DNA of 64,000 bases from Paraburkholderia azotifigens (GCF_007995085.1 NZ_VOQS01000003.1:2728001-2792000); one strand, 5' to 3'; shown: positions 45,636-55,035, counted from the first letter of the stretch. The notes: generated by a model not told the origin, from the sequence alone. Numbers and translations: made by a program.

Positions 45636-46016
45636 GATCGACTCCTTCGTGGATGGGTCGATGCATTCGCCTGGGCGTTGGTGCATCGCTTCCAGGATAG
45701 AGGCGGCCTGAAGTATGACCGTTGACTTCGGTCAATCGCATCGCGATAGATGGGCGGGACCCATAGCCGGTCACGGCGAGAGCGTCAATCATGCCGTCAG
45801 GCTGCGCGAAATGCACGAAATGCACGATACCCGCCGCCTTGCATGAATCGCCGGGCAACAGCGGGTCACGTTTTCTGGCTTTCTTGCAAAAAGGCCAGTA
45901 TCAGGTCGACGTCGGGAACTCGCGCATGCTTGATCTGCATCAGTCCCATCGTCCGCTCGTGGATCGATGCTTGTTCGTGGTGGCGCAAACCACGCTTCAA
46001 ATGGAGGAGATGCGTA
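45636..46016. other. Divergent intergenic region, nitroreductase / BON protein
   Basis: 381 nt. One FNR-type box at 45722-45735, a short direct repeat (GAAATGCAC twice, about 45808-45825) and a long leader to the BON gene. No convincing coding frame, although an open frame continuous with the BON gene exists upstream of its ATG. Confidence 0.5.
45722..45735. promoter_or_regulatory. FNR-type box upstream of the SagB-type gene
   Basis: TTGAC-TTCG-GTCAA, a perfect inverted repeat with eight of ten consensus positions. It is 93 nt from the nitroreductase start and 288 nt from the BON start on the other side. Confidence 0.65.
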
Positions 46017-46667
46017 ATGAAATCAGACCGGCAATTGAGAAAGGACGTCGAGGATGAACTCGATTGGGATCCCGCCGTGACAGCGACGGACATTGGCGTG
46101 GAGGTGACGGATCGCGTGGTCACGCTCTCCGGCCATCCTCCAAGCTACGCTGAAAAGCTCGCTGCCGAAAAGGCGGCGCATCGTGTGGCCGGCGTGAAAG
46201 CTGTCGTGGTGGACATGCAGGTCCGGCTGCCCCAGAAAGACGAACGCACCGATGAAGACATCGCCGGTGCCGTACACGATATCGTCCACTGGACTGTCGG
46301 CCTGCCGGACGATTCCGTGAAGGTTCAGGTAGAACGGGGATGGGTCACCTTGACGGGCGCAGTGGACTCGGCGTACCAGGCCCACGTCGTCGTGCGGGCG
46401 ATCAGCCATATGCGCGGGGTGCGCGGCGTCGGCAACCGCATCGAAGTGCGTTGCCATGTCGCCCCGCAAGACATCGGCGCCCAGATTGCGCAGGCCATGC
46501 AACGCCATGCGGACCGCGAAGTCAGGCACATCGGTATCGATGTCAAGGATGGAACCGTCACCCTGTCGGGCAAAGTCGGCTCTTACGCCGAGCGAGCCGT
46601 CGCGAGAGGGGCCGCGTGGAGCGCGCCGGGCGTGCGAGCCGTGGTCGACGATCTCGTTGTCGAATGA
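46017..46667 (+). CDS. BON-domain protein, three repeats
   Basis: 216 residues with three BON domains (about 5-70, 77-145 and 150-215), each holding a GxVxLxG strand: RVVTLSGHPPS, GWVTLTGAVDS and GTVTLSGKVGS. It starts MKSDRQLRKDVEDELDWDP and is a close paralogue, of identical length, of the protein at 55134. BON domains probably bind membranes or stabilise the envelope; no signal peptide is present. ATG at 46017 has GGAGGAG upstream. Small unknown and phaC genes follow. Confidence 0.88.
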   Translation: MKSDRQLRKDVEDELDWDPAVTATDIGVEVTDRVVTLSGHPPSYAEKLAAEKAAHRVAGVKAVVVDMQVRLPQKDERTDEDIAGAVHDIVHWTVGLPDDSVKVQVERGWVTLTGAVDSAYQAHVVVRAISHMRGVRGVGNRIEVRCHVAPQDIGAQIAQAMQRHADREVRHIGIDVKDGTVTLSGKVGSYAERAVARGAAWSAPGVRAVVDDLVVE

Positions 46668-46730
46668 CATAGTCGTCTCACGCCGCCGCACCGTTTCGTA
46701 ATCCGCGGCGGCGAGGGAAAAGGAGCCCGT

Positions 46731-46970
46731 ATGACCTTGTCTGGAAACGTGCAGGAAGGCGCATGGTCCGTGAACGTGCAGACCGAACCGGTCGAAGGCG
46801 GCGGATATCGATCGACCGTCCAGGTGAAGCATTCGTCGCCGGAAGGGGACTTCGAACGTACCTTTCTCCATGGGAAACAGTTCAGCACGGAACGCGAGGC
46901 CGTGCTGGACGGATTGCGTGAAGGGATGACGTGGATAGAGTTGAAGATGGCACGGACCTTCAAGGTGTGA
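46731..46970 (+). CDS. Hypothetical protein, 79 residues
   Basis: A compact beta-rich protein: VQEGAWSVNVQTEPVEGGGY, VQVKHSSPEGDFERTFLHGK, then a helix TEREAVLDGLREGMTWIELK. No signal peptide. I do not recognise a family. ATG at 46731 has AAGGAG 5 nt upstream. It lies between a BON protein gene and phaC, so it may ride on the same transcript and be a PHB- or stress-associated accessory. Confidence 0.65.
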   Translation: MTLSGNVQEGAWSVNVQTEPVEGGGYRSTVQVKHSSPEGDFERTFLHGKQFSTEREAVLDGLREGMTWIELKMARTFKV

Positions 46971-47069
46971 ACGCAGACCCTGCTTTCAGCAGCGTGACGC
47001 AGGTCAGGTGTACGAGCCCGTGACCGCGTAAAGCAGGCATGGGTCAATAGCCAGGACAAACGAACGACG

Positions 47070-48926
47070 ATGGCAACAATTCCTTTGATGGCCGACGACA
47101 AGCCTCAACCCTTGCCGGAACGTATGGCTTCACTCGCGACGCCCATGTTTGCGAGTCGCGTTACCCGCGGCAATGCACCGGACCACGCCCCAACCGGTTG
47201 TCACGAAGAGGGCGCGTCTCATCCGCTGCTTTCACGCGACGCGCTTGACCGCGCGGCGCATGCCGGCGTCGCCTCTTTGTCGGGCGGCCTGTCCCCGACC
47301 TCCGTGGCGCTCGCCTTCATGGATTGGGCGCTCCACATGACGGTCGCGCCGGGAAGGGTACTGGAGCTTTCGACCGACGCCGTATTGGCTGGCGCTGACA
47401 TGGCACACGGCGCATTGCGCACGAGCGTGGCCAGGCAAAAGCGTGGACATGTGCCCGAAGATCCACGTTTCGCGGATGACGCCTGGGCCGCGTGGCCGTT
47501 TCATGCGTATCGCGACGGTTTCCTCCGGCTCCAGCAGTGGTGGGAGTCTGCGACGACGGACATACCGGGCGTCGAAAGACATCACGAGGATCTGGTGCGC
47601 TTCCTCGCTCGCCAATGGCTGGATGCGTGTTCGCCCAGCAACTTTGTCGCCACCAATCCGGTGGTGCAGCGGGCAGCATGGTCGAGCGGCGGGACGAGCT
47701 TCGTCGCGGGCGCAATGCACTGGCTTGCTGACGTGCGCGATCTTGTGCACGACCGTTCGGGCGACCCGCACGACTATTCATCGGAATGGCTGCCGGGCAA
47801 GCGCGTCGCGATCACCCCAGGAAAAGTTATCTGGCGCAGCGAGTTGTGTGAATTGCTGCAGTACGCACCGACGACACCGACGGTGGCGAAAGAACCCATC
47901 CTGATCGTGCCGTCGTGGATCATGAAGTACTACATTCTCGACCTTCAGCCACACGATTCGTTGATCCGCTATCTCGTCGACGCAGGCCATACCGTCTACA
48001 CGATTTCGTGGCGCAACCCCGGCGCGGCATTCCGTGACGTCGGACTCGAAGCGTATCTACAGGAGGGATTGCTCGCAGCCCTCGCGCAAGTGCGCGACCG
48101 TGACGCCCAGCGGGTGCACATGGTCGGCTACTGTCTCGGCGGCACCTTGCTCGCCATTGCGGCAGCGGCGCTCTTTCGCGACGGCAGAGGGGACGAACTG
48201 AAAACCGTGACGCTGCTTGCCGCTCAGACGGATTTCACCGAACCGGGAGAACTCGGACTATTTATCGACGCCAGCGAACTCGCAGCGCTCGATGCGTTGA
48301 TGTGGCGTCAGGGCTATCTCGACGGTTCGCAGATGTCGGCGGCATTCCAGTTGCTCAAGGCCCGCGATCTGATCTGGTCGCGGATGATGAGCGAGTATCT
48401 GCTCGGCCGGCGTTCGCAACCGAACGACCTGATGGCGTGGAACGCCGATACGACGCGCCTGCCTTACCGGATGCACAGCGAGTATCTGACCTCGCTCTTT
48501 CTCAACAACGACCTCGCGGAGGGGCGCTATTGTGTCGGCGGACGGCCTGTTGCGCTGTCCGATATCGAAGCGCCGATGTTCGTCGTCGGCACCGAGCGCG
48601 ACCATGTTTCGCCCTGGCGCTCCGTCTACAAGCTTCACCTGCTCACACACAACGAGCTGACGTTTCTGCTGACGACGGGCGGGCACAATGCCGGCATCGT
48701 CTCGCAGCCGGGCCATCCGGACCGCTATTACCGTTGTGCAACGAGAGCGGCCGGTGAGCCATACCGCGGCAGGCAGGAATTTCTCTCAGCCAACGAACCC
48801 GTCGACGGCTCATGGTGGCCTACGTGGAATGCGTGGCTGCGCGACCATTCGGACGGCGAGGTGGCGGGGCGCGCAATCGTCGATGGGCTGGAGGACGCGC
48901 CCGGCACGTACGTGTTCGAAAGATAG
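47070..48926 (+). CDS. phaC: Poly-3-hydroxybutyrate polymerase, class I
   Basis: 618 residues. The PhaC N-terminal part (SNFVATNPVVQRAAWSSGGT) precedes an alpha/beta hydrolase core with the modified lipase box GYCLGG, catalytic Cys355. The Asp lies in VVGTERDHVSPW and the His in TTGGHNAGIV, completing the triad. It polymerises (R)-3-hydroxybutyryl-CoA into storage granules; the reductase is at 18791 and the depolymerase at 39022. ATG at 47070 lacks a strong ribosome site; an in-frame ATG six codons later is an alternative. Confidence 0.93.
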   Translation: MATIPLMADDKPQPLPERMASLATPMFASRVTRGNAPDHAPTGCHEEGASHPLLSRDALDRAAHAGVASLSGGLSPTSVALAFMDWALHMTVAPGRVLELSTDAVLAGADMAHGALRTSVARQKRGHVPEDPRFADDAWAAWPFHAYRDGFLRLQQWWESATTDIPGVERHHEDLVRFLARQWLDACSPSNFVATNPVVQRAAWSSGGTSFVAGAMHWLADVRDLVHDRSGDPHDYSSEWLPGKRVAITPGKVIWRSELCELLQYAPTTPTVAKEPILIVPSWIMKYYILDLQPHDSLIRYLVDAGHTVYTISWRNPGAAFRDVGLEAYLQEGLLAALAQVRDRDAQRVHMVGYCLGGTLLAIAAAALFRDGRGDELKTVTLLAAQTDFTEPGELGLFIDASELAALDALMWRQGYLDGSQMSAAFQLLKARDLIWSRMMSEYLLGRRSQPNDLMAWNADTTRLPYRMHSEYLTSLFLNNDLAEGRYCVGGRPVALSDIEAPMFVVGTERDHVSPWRSVYKLHLLTHNELTFLLTTGGHNAGIVSQPGHPDRYYRCATRAAGEPYRGRQEFLSANEPVDGSWWPTWNAWLRDHSDGEVAGRAIVDGLEDAPGTYVFER

Positions 48927-48992
48927 CTGCGCGACTACGCCTTTACTTTAGCGACGTCAGGCGTAGCTCGCGTTATAGCCGTTATAGCCCTT

Positions 48993-50357
48993 CTATAGCC
49001 CTTCGAGTTCAACCGTTTGTTGATAGACGGGCACCTCGCAAGGCCACCGGAGTGTTTCGGAGATGCGGCGCCGCATCGCGTCCGCCGCCGCAGGTTCGCC
49101 GTGTGTCACGAAAGTGCGCACAGGCGGGCCCGTCAGGCTCGACAGCCATTGCAACAGTTCGCGGTAGTCGGCATGGGCCGAAAGCGAGGCGATCGATTCG
49201 ACGTGTGCCCGCACACGGACATATTCGCCATGCAGCTTGATCGAGTTCTCATGAGCGGCGAGGGCAGCGCCGCGCGTGCCTGCCGCCTGGAAGCCCACCA
49301 ATGCGATCGTGTTGCGTGCATCCGGCGCGTACAGGTGCAGATGATGCAGCACGCGGCCGCCCGTCGCCATGCCGCTGCCCGCGATAATGACCATTGGGCC
49401 GTGATGCGACGCGATGGCCTTCGACTGATCGACGGTTCGGGTCATGATCGCCACCTTGTCGATCGCGTGAGCCTCGGAGAGGGTCAACCGATGCTCGTCG
49501 AGATATTTCCGGTAAACCTCGGTGACGCTCGTCGCCATCGGGCTGTCGAGGTAGACGGGTACGTTCGCCATGCGCCCCGTCTCTTTCAGCTTGGCAATGT
49601 AGTAGAGAATCTCCTGCGCTCGCCCGACGGCGAAGCAAGGCATCACCACGACGCCGCCTTTCGCGAAGGTCTTGCTGAACATCTGCGCCAGCTCGTCCGC
49701 CGGATTCGACTCGGGGTGCAAGCGATCGCCATAAGTCGACTCGACCACGAGATAGTCCGCATGCGCGAGGGGCGCGGGTCGACGCATGATGGGATCATTC
49801 GGCCGCCCCACGTCGCCGGAAAACGCCAGTACCTTGTGATTCCGGCAGAGCACGACGCTCGCCGCGCCGAGGATGTGGCCGGCCGGCAGGAAGCGAAAGC
49901 AGAGTCCGTGTTTCAGGTCGACGGGATGGTCGAAAGGGCACGGCGCCAGCAGGCGCAGCGCGCGCTCCGCATCTTGCATCGTGTAGAGCGGCAGCGCCGG
50001 GTGGTGCTTCGAAAAACCGTGCCGGTTCGCGAAGTCCGCTTCTTCTTCCTGCAGCCGCGCGCTGTCGCGCAACATGATCTCGCAGAGCGCGGCCGTTCCC
50101 GGTGTGCAATACACGCGGCCGTTGAAGCCATTGCGCACGAGCAGCGGCAGATAGCCGCTGTGATCGATGTGCGCGTGCGTGAGTATCACGGCATCGATGG
50201 AATCGGCGGGCACAGGCAGCGGCGTCCAGTTGCGCATCCGCAGGTTCTTGACACCCTGAAATAGCCCGCAATCGACCAGAATGCGAACCCCCGGTTCCTC
50301 CAGTAGATATTTCGACCCGGTGACGGTTTCGCTCGCGCCAAGAAAGGTGAGTTTCAT
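48993..50357 (-). CDS. Beta-CASP metallo-beta-lactamase-fold nuclease
   Basis: 454 residues. The metallo-beta-lactamase part carries HAHIDH (61-66), later AGHILGAAS and FSGDVGR, then a beta-CASP insert with VVVESTYGDR, GGVVVMPCFAVGRAQEILYY and IIAGSGMATGGRVLHHL, and a late SLSAHADYRELL. This is the CPSF-like/YSH1-like RNA endonuclease group of bacteria, predicted to cut RNA with two zinc ions. Its substrate is unknown. It starts at ATG 50357 and has two FNR-type boxes upstream, the nearer 65 nt away. Confidence 0.9.
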   Translation of the reverse strand: MKLTFLGASETVTGSKYLLEEPGVRILVDCGLFQGVKNLRMRNWTPLPVPADSIDAVILTHAHIDHSGYLPLLVRNGFNGRVYCTPGTAALCEIMLRDSARLQEEEADFANRHGFSKHHPALPLYTMQDAERALRLLAPCPFDHPVDLKHGLCFRFLPAGHILGAASVVLCRNHKVLAFSGDVGRPNDPIMRRPAPLAHADYLVVESTYGDRLHPESNPADELAQMFSKTFAKGGVVVMPCFAVGRAQEILYYIAKLKETGRMANVPVYLDSPMATSVTEVYRKYLDEHRLTLSEAHAIDKVAIMTRTVDQSKAIASHHGPMVIIAGSGMATGGRVLHHLHLYAPDARNTIALVGFQAAGTRGAALAAHENSIKLHGEYVRVRAHVESIASLSAHADYRELLQWLSSLTGPPVRTFVTHGEPAAADAMRRRISETLRWPCEVPVYQQTVELEGL

Positions 50358-50415
50358 GAGGTCTCCATGCGTACGGGTGTATGGGTCAATTGCAACTCAT
50401 TCGAGTTCGCGCCCA

Positions 50416-50429
50416 TTGACCTGGATCAT
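50416..50429. promoter_or_regulatory. Imperfect FNR-type box upstream of the beta-CASP gene
   Basis: TTGAC-CTGG-ATCAT, eight of ten consensus positions. The centre is 65 nt upstream of the start at 50357. Confidence 0.45.
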
Positions 50430-50492
50430 GCGCCATCCAGTCGTCGTGCCGGCAAGAGTGAAATTGCTGGAGCCGATGCGCTGTGGCCGCGC

Positions 50493-50506
50493 TTGACTTG
50501 GGTCAA
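50493..50506. promoter_or_regulatory. FNR-type box upstream of the small membrane protein and P-type ATPase
   Basis: TTGAC-TTGG-GTCAA, a perfect inverted repeat with eight of ten consensus positions. The centre is 66 nt upstream of the ATG at 50566. Confidence 0.65.
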
Positions 50507-50565
50507 TCGCGTGCCGGACGCGAGTGTTAGCTTAATGACAGTGAAGATGGTGAGTGGAGATGGCA

Positions 50566-50664
50566 ATGGTCAGACTGATCGCAGTGGGATGTGGACTCGT
50601 TGCATTGCTGACTGTCGCTGCAGTTGCGGTGATGTACTACGTCATCTGGAAGAACGCCGACTGA
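50566..50664 (+). CDS. Small single-helix membrane protein, 32 residues
   Basis: MVRLIAVGCGLVALLTVAAV then a short end VMYYVIWKNAD. One membrane helix of about 22 residues is flanked by Arg at the N-terminal side and Lys at the C-terminal side. ATG at 50566 has GGAG 6 nt upstream; an ATG two codons earlier sits on the ribosome site. It stands 66 nt behind an FNR-type box and 102 nt before the P-type ATPase. It resembles in size and topology the small partner subunits of pumps and oxidases, but sequence alone does not name it. Confidence 0.6.
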   Translation: MVRLIAVGCGLVALLTVAAVAVMYYVIWKNAD

Positions 50665-50765
50665 TTTGTCGCCACGCCCGACTGTCGGGAGGCAAAAGCC
50701 GATATGCAAACCCTCAAAAAGATCGCTTTTCGCCTCGACCGGTCTCCGTACACTTGCGTGAGCCC

Positions 50766-53216
50766 ATGAGACGCGAGGACACGGCATCGGGTCTGACGAG
50801 CGCCGAAGTGGCCGCGTTGCAGGCGCGGTACGGCCCGAACGTGATCGCATCGGCGTCGGACAGGCTATGGTGGCGTACCGCGCGCGACGTGCTCACGGAG
50901 CCGATGTTCCTCCTGTTGCTCATCGCCACCGCGCTGTATGGTCTGTTGGGCGATACGCCGCAAGCGATCACACTGCTCGCATTTGTCCTGGCAGTGGTAT
51001 TGCTGACTGCCTTTCAAAGTCATCGAACGGCAAGTGTGCTGCGGGCGCTGCGCGATCTTTCGGCGCCGCGTGCCCATGTGCTGCGCGACGGAAAGCGAGA
51101 CTCGGTGTCGGCGGTGCAACTCGTTCCAGGCGACATCGTCTTCGTCGAGGAAGGCGCAAAGATACCCGCTGATGGCACGCTGATCGAAGCGCACGAACTG
51201 AGCATCGACGAATCGCTGCTCACGGGGGAATCCGTCGCGGTCGACAAACACCCCGGTCTCTCCGGCGGCATGCGGCAAGAGGCTACGTCTAACATGCTGT
51301 TCTCCGGGACGATGGTGGTGCGTGGCCAGGGTTGCATGACGGTCACGGCTACCGGGGCGCACACGCAACTCGGACGGATCGGCATGCAGCTTGCCGATGT
51401 CAGAGAACCGTCATCGCCCTTGCAACTCGAAATCCGCACGTTCGTCAGACGCTTCGCGACGCTGGCGTTGATCATCTGCGCATTGCTGGTGCTCGCTTAC
51501 CGCTGGCGCACCGGCGCATGGCTTCCGGGGCTGCTCGCGGGGATCACACTTGCAATCAGCCTTCTGCCCGAGGAACTGCCCGTCATCATGACCGTGTTCA
51601 TGGCGCTGGGCGCACGACGCATCGTCAACGAGGGCGTATTGACGCGGCGGCTCAGCGCGATCGAGACGCTGGGGCAGACGTCCGTGCTGTGCGTCGACAA
51701 GACGGGCACGCTGACGCAGAACCGGATGTCGGTCCGTACGCTCTACGCAAACGGCGAGGAGGCGTGGCTGAGGGGCGACGAACCTGCCATCACACAGCCC
51801 TTTCATGAACTGATCGAGTATCTCGTGCTGGCAAGCGAGATCGAGCCGCTCGACCCGATGGAGCGCGCGTTTCACGAGGCGGGCCACGCGTACCTCGCCG
51901 ACACGGGCCGCCTGCATCCACACTGGTCGCTCGTGCAAGAGTATGCGTTGAGTCCCGAGTTGCCAGCCATGTCGCATGGATGGCGAACGTCCGAACCCGG
52001 AGAAAGTCTGGTCGCATGCAAGGGGGCACCCGAGGCGATCTGTGCCTTGTGTGATATGCAGCCCGAGGCCGCGCAAGCCTTGCTGGAACGTGCGACGCAC
52101 ATGGCGGAGAAGGGGCTGCGCGTGCTCGGCGTTGCAAAGGCGCGCCACGATGGGCAAGCGTGGCCTGCAGGACAGCGCGAGTTTGACTTCACGTTCGTCG
52201 GTCTCGTCGGACTGCTCGACCCCGTCCGCCCGGATGTCACGGGCGCAATCGCCGAATGCAAGGCGGCAGGTGTGAGGGTCGTCATGATCACGGGCGACTA
52301 TCCATCGACGGCTTGTGCGATTGCCACGGAAGTCGGAATTGCCGCCGCACCCGTCGTGACAGGTGCCGAACTCGCCGCCATGGACGATGCTGCATTGCAG
52401 CGGGCGATACGCGAGTCGAATGTGTTTGCGCGCGTGACACCCGGACAGAAGTTGCGGCTTGTAGAAGCGTTCCGCCGCGCTGGCGAAGTGGTCGCGATGA
52501 CGGGCGACGGCGTCAACGACGCACCCGCGCTGAAGGCGGCGCATATCGGCATCGCGATGGGACGGCGCGGTGCCGAAGTGGCGCGCGAAGTCGCGTCCCT
52601 CGTGCTGTTACGGGACGATTTTTCGCCGATCGTGTCGGCCATTCGTCTCGGCCGCCGCATCTACGGTAACCTGAAGCGGGCAATCAGTTATAGCGTTGCC
52701 GCGCACATCCCGATGGTCGCCGCCGCGACTATTCCCGTCGTCGCGGGCTGGCAACCCATGCTTGGACCCATTCATATCGTCGCGCTCGAACTGGTCATCA
52801 CCCCGGTTTGTTCGATTGTCTTCGAGAACGAGCGGGAAAGGTCCAATGTGATGCGGGAACGGCCGCGACGTGTTGGCGAGAGGCTGATGACCAACCGAAC
52901 GCTGGCAACCAGCGTGACATTGGGATGCATCGTTGGCGCCATCGTCGTGTTGGCGTATGCCATCGCGCTCTCCGTCGGGCTCGATGCCGTCGCCGCGCGC
53001 ACGGTCGCCTTTCCGCTGCTCGTGTCGGGCAATCTCGGCCTCATGTTCGGCGTGCGTCTGCTCGCAAGAGGTGCGAAAGCGCACGCTCTACGGAATGCGA
53101 ACCCGTACGGATGGGCCGTTGCCGGATTTGCGTTGGCTGCCCTGGCCATGCTGCTGACGATCCCCGCCATCGCGACCGTGTTCGACATGCGCGCGGTGTT
53201 GGCCGACCTGATGTGA
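50766..53216 (+). CDS. P-type cation-transporting ATPase (P2-like)
   Basis: 816 residues. Actuator motif SLLTGESVAVDK, phosphorylation site DKTGT at Asp311 (VLCVDKTGTLTQNRMS), nucleotide-binding domain with CKGAPEAICAL, hinge MTGDGVNDAPALKAAHIGIA, ten predicted membrane helices. There is no N-terminal metal-binding domain, so it is in the Ca2+/Mn2+/Mg2+ (P2) group rather than the heavy-metal pumps; the exact ion is unknown. The start is ambiguous: ATG at 50766 fits the family start but has a weak ribosome site, and the frame is open upstream. It is linked to the small membrane protein and the FNR box. Confidence 0.88.
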   Translation: MRREDTASGLTSAEVAALQARYGPNVIASASDRLWWRTARDVLTEPMFLLLLIATALYGLLGDTPQAITLLAFVLAVVLLTAFQSHRTASVLRALRDLSAPRAHVLRDGKRDSVSAVQLVPGDIVFVEEGAKIPADGTLIEAHELSIDESLLTGESVAVDKHPGLSGGMRQEATSNMLFSGTMVVRGQGCMTVTATGAHTQLGRIGMQLADVREPSSPLQLEIRTFVRRFATLALIICALLVLAYRWRTGAWLPGLLAGITLAISLLPEELPVIMTVFMALGARRIVNEGVLTRRLSAIETLGQTSVLCVDKTGTLTQNRMSVRTLYANGEEAWLRGDEPAITQPFHELIEYLVLASEIEPLDPMERAFHEAGHAYLADTGRLHPHWSLVQEYALSPELPAMSHGWRTSEPGESLVACKGAPEAICALCDMQPEAAQALLERATHMAEKGLRVLGVAKARHDGQAWPAGQREFDFTFVGLVGLLDPVRPDVTGAIAECKAAGVRVVMITGDYPSTACAIATEVGIAAAPVVTGAELAAMDDAALQRAIRESNVFARVTPGQKLRLVEAFRRAGEVVAMTGDGVNDAPALKAAHIGIAMGRRGAEVAREVASLVLLRDDFSPIVSAIRLGRRIYGNLKRAISYSVAAHIPMVAAATIPVVAGWQPMLGPIHIVALELVITPVCSIVFENERERSNVMRERPRRVGERLMTNRTLATSVTLGCIVGAIVVLAYAIALSVGLDAVAARTVAFPLLVSGNLGLMFGVRLLARGAKAHALRNANPYGWAVAGFALAALAMLLTIPAIATVFDMRAVLADLM

Positions 53217-53246
53217 CGCCAGGGCGACAGAGAGGAGGGCGCGCTC

Positions 53247-53912
53247 GTGATGCAGTACCTGAGCATCCTGTTTGCGGCCGTTTTCGTGCTGAACCTGATG
53301 CCGGCGTTCGCTCCGCCGACCTGGCTCGCCATGTCCTGGATCGGCTTCCAGAAGCCCGAAGCCAATCCGCTGCTGATCGCATTCGTGGCTGCCGGTGCGG
53401 CGACGCTTGCGCGTCTCGTGCTGGCGCGCAGTGCGGGGTGGCTGGTTCGAAGCAGGCTCTTGCGGGAAGCGGATCGCGAAAACGTCGACATCCTGAAGTC
53501 GCGTATCGGCCGACACAAAGCGACGACGGCGGGGGCGATCCTGCTCTATGCTTTCAGCCCGCTGCCGTCCAACTATCTCTTCATCGCCTACGGACTCATG
53601 CGGGCCGATCTCTGGCTGATCGGCGTCCCGTTTTTTGTCGGACGGGTGGCCAGCTATACGGCGTGGGCCAGTCTCGCGCAGTGGGCGCATGGAGTGCTGG
53701 ACCTCGAGACAGAGGCCGAGGGCGCGTTTCTCAGTCTGTACTTCATCGGCTCGCAGTGCGTCACGCTAGGACTGCTGGTACTGTTCGTCAGGCTGGACTG
53801 GGGGCTGCTGCTGCACGAACGGCATTTGCGGCTGCGGCCGGCTCGCTGGCAAAGGAAGCGGCGCGTCGACAAGAAGGAGGAGAAACCTCCTTCGGCGAGA
53901 GAGGCGCCGTAG
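53247..53912 (+). CDS. Multi-pass inner-membrane protein, DedA/VTT-like in layout
   Basis: 221 residues. Predicted helices run over 4-24, 40-62, about 95-120, 125-145 and 165-185. The stretch YAFSPLPSNYLFIAYGLMRA followed by DLWLIGVPFFVGRVASYTAW is reminiscent of small-residue re-entrant loops of VTT/DedA proteins, but the family call is uncertain. The tail is highly basic (LRLRPARWQRKRRVDKKEEK). GTG at 53247 has AGGAGG 6 nt upstream; ATG at 53250 is equally possible. It lies 30 nt after the P-type ATPase, probably the same operon. Confidence 0.65.
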   Translation: MMQYLSILFAAVFVLNLMPAFAPPTWLAMSWIGFQKPEANPLLIAFVAAGAATLARLVLARSAGWLVRSRLLREADRENVDILKSRIGRHKATTAGAILLYAFSPLPSNYLFIAYGLMRADLWLIGVPFFVGRVASYTAWASLAQWAHGVLDLETEAEGAFLSLYFIGSQCVTLGLLVLFVRLDWGLLLHERHLRLRPARWQRKRRVDKKEEKPPSAREAP

Positions 53913-53940
53913 CAACGGCGCCGCTGTGTCCCTCGTGCTG

Positions 53941-54903
53941 TCAGACCTTGGCGGGCATTGCTTCACGGTCGTGCACGAGCAATACAGGCGTATCGGCGAG
54001 ACGCACCGTGCGGGCCGCGACGCTGCCGACAAGCCAACGCTCGAAGCCGCGCCTGCCGTGAGTGCCGAGTACGAGCAGGTCGCCTTTCCAGTCCTGAACG
54101 TCCCGTAAGATCGTGTGGGGGATGTCGTCGCGGGTCGCATGCGTCTTGAGCAGCGCCGTCTCCATGTAGCGCCCCTGTTCGGCGCAGATGCGCGCTGCAC
54201 GTTCGAGTGCTGTGCAACCCTCTTCGAGATTCGCGCTTTCCATGATGCGGATGGCCTCGCCATCCATCACGTTGCTCGCACGGTCCACGACGAAGATCGC
54301 GCGCAACCGGCTGTCAGGCGTGGCCAGCTGAAGGCCCGTGCGCAACGCCGTGATCGAACACGCGCTGCCATCCATCGCAAACACCATTCGCTGGGCGGCC
54401 GCATCGGTTGCAACACGGCTGTCTTCAGGGACCAGCAGCAACGAGCAGCTCGCGCGGCGTGCAACGGGTTCGGACACCGTGCCTTCGACCCAGCGCAACA
54501 GGCCATGATGGTGCCGCATGCCCATCACGATCAGATCGGCGTTCCAGTCCGACGCGGTTTCAAGTAATGCGTCCGCCGTATTTCCGCGGTGAACGGAAAG
54601 GTCGATCAGGCCGAATTCCAGTTGCGTGCCTGCAAACATGGCTTCGATCCTGGCAAGCGCGGCGCGCGAATCGCCGACGATTTCGTCCCGTGCAGCGGCG
54701 AGAAAGTCTTGTGTGGTCGAGCCGAGCGGAAATAGCGTGCGCGGATTCTGCGCAACCGTGACGACCCTGATCGTCGCGCGTCCGGCGAACATCGTCTTCG
54801 CGTACTCGGCGGCACGCATCGTCGCTTCTGAGTCGTCGATCGCCAGCATGATGCGCTGGAGCGTGCGGCGGTCGGTTAGCTCCACGCTGGATGATTCCTC
54901 CAT
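53941..54903 (-). CDS. Universal stress protein, tandem Usp domains
   Basis: 320 residues, the longest usp of the window. The first domain reads QRIMLAIDDSEATMRAAEYA and MGMRHHHGLLRWVEGTVSEP. The second reads QRMVFAMDGSACSITALRTG and ends GTHGRRGFERWLVGSVAART, with the ATP loop intact. ATG at 54903 has GGAG 8 nt upstream. An FNR-type box lies 71 nt upstream and the gene is divergent from the BON operon. Confidence 0.9.
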   Translation of the reverse strand: MEESSSVELTDRRTLQRIMLAIDDSEATMRAAEYAKTMFAGRATIRVVTVAQNPRTLFPLGSTTQDFLAAARDEIVGDSRAALARIEAMFAGTQLEFGLIDLSVHRGNTADALLETASDWNADLIVMGMRHHHGLLRWVEGTVSEPVARRASCSLLLVPEDSRVATDAAAQRMVFAMDGSACSITALRTGLQLATPDSRLRAIFVVDRASNVMDGEAIRIMESANLEEGCTALERAARICAEQGRYMETALLKTHATRDDIPHTILRDVQDWKGDLLVLGTHGRRGFERWLVGSVAARTVRLADTPVLLVHDREAMPAKV

Positions 54904-54967
54904 GATGTTTCTCCGTATCGGGTGAGAGGGCGACGAATCGATTCTCCGTCGAAAAGAGCGCGTTCGC

Positions 54968-54981
54968 TTGATCGTCGTCAA
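54968..54981. promoter_or_regulatory. FNR-type box upstream of a tandem usp gene
   Basis: TTGAT-CGTC-GTCAA, nine of ten consensus positions. The centre is 71 nt upstream of the start at 54903. Confidence 0.7.
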
Positions 54982-55035
54982 GCGAGCGTCGACGCGGCCT
55001 TGTCGTCCGATGCAGATCGCGGCACAGCGACCTGA

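Noticed and set aside
46994..47007. GTGAC-GCAG-GTCAG as an FNR box for phaC
   Set aside because: Both ends deviate from the consensus; phaC is more likely read from the box at 45722 or its own promoter.
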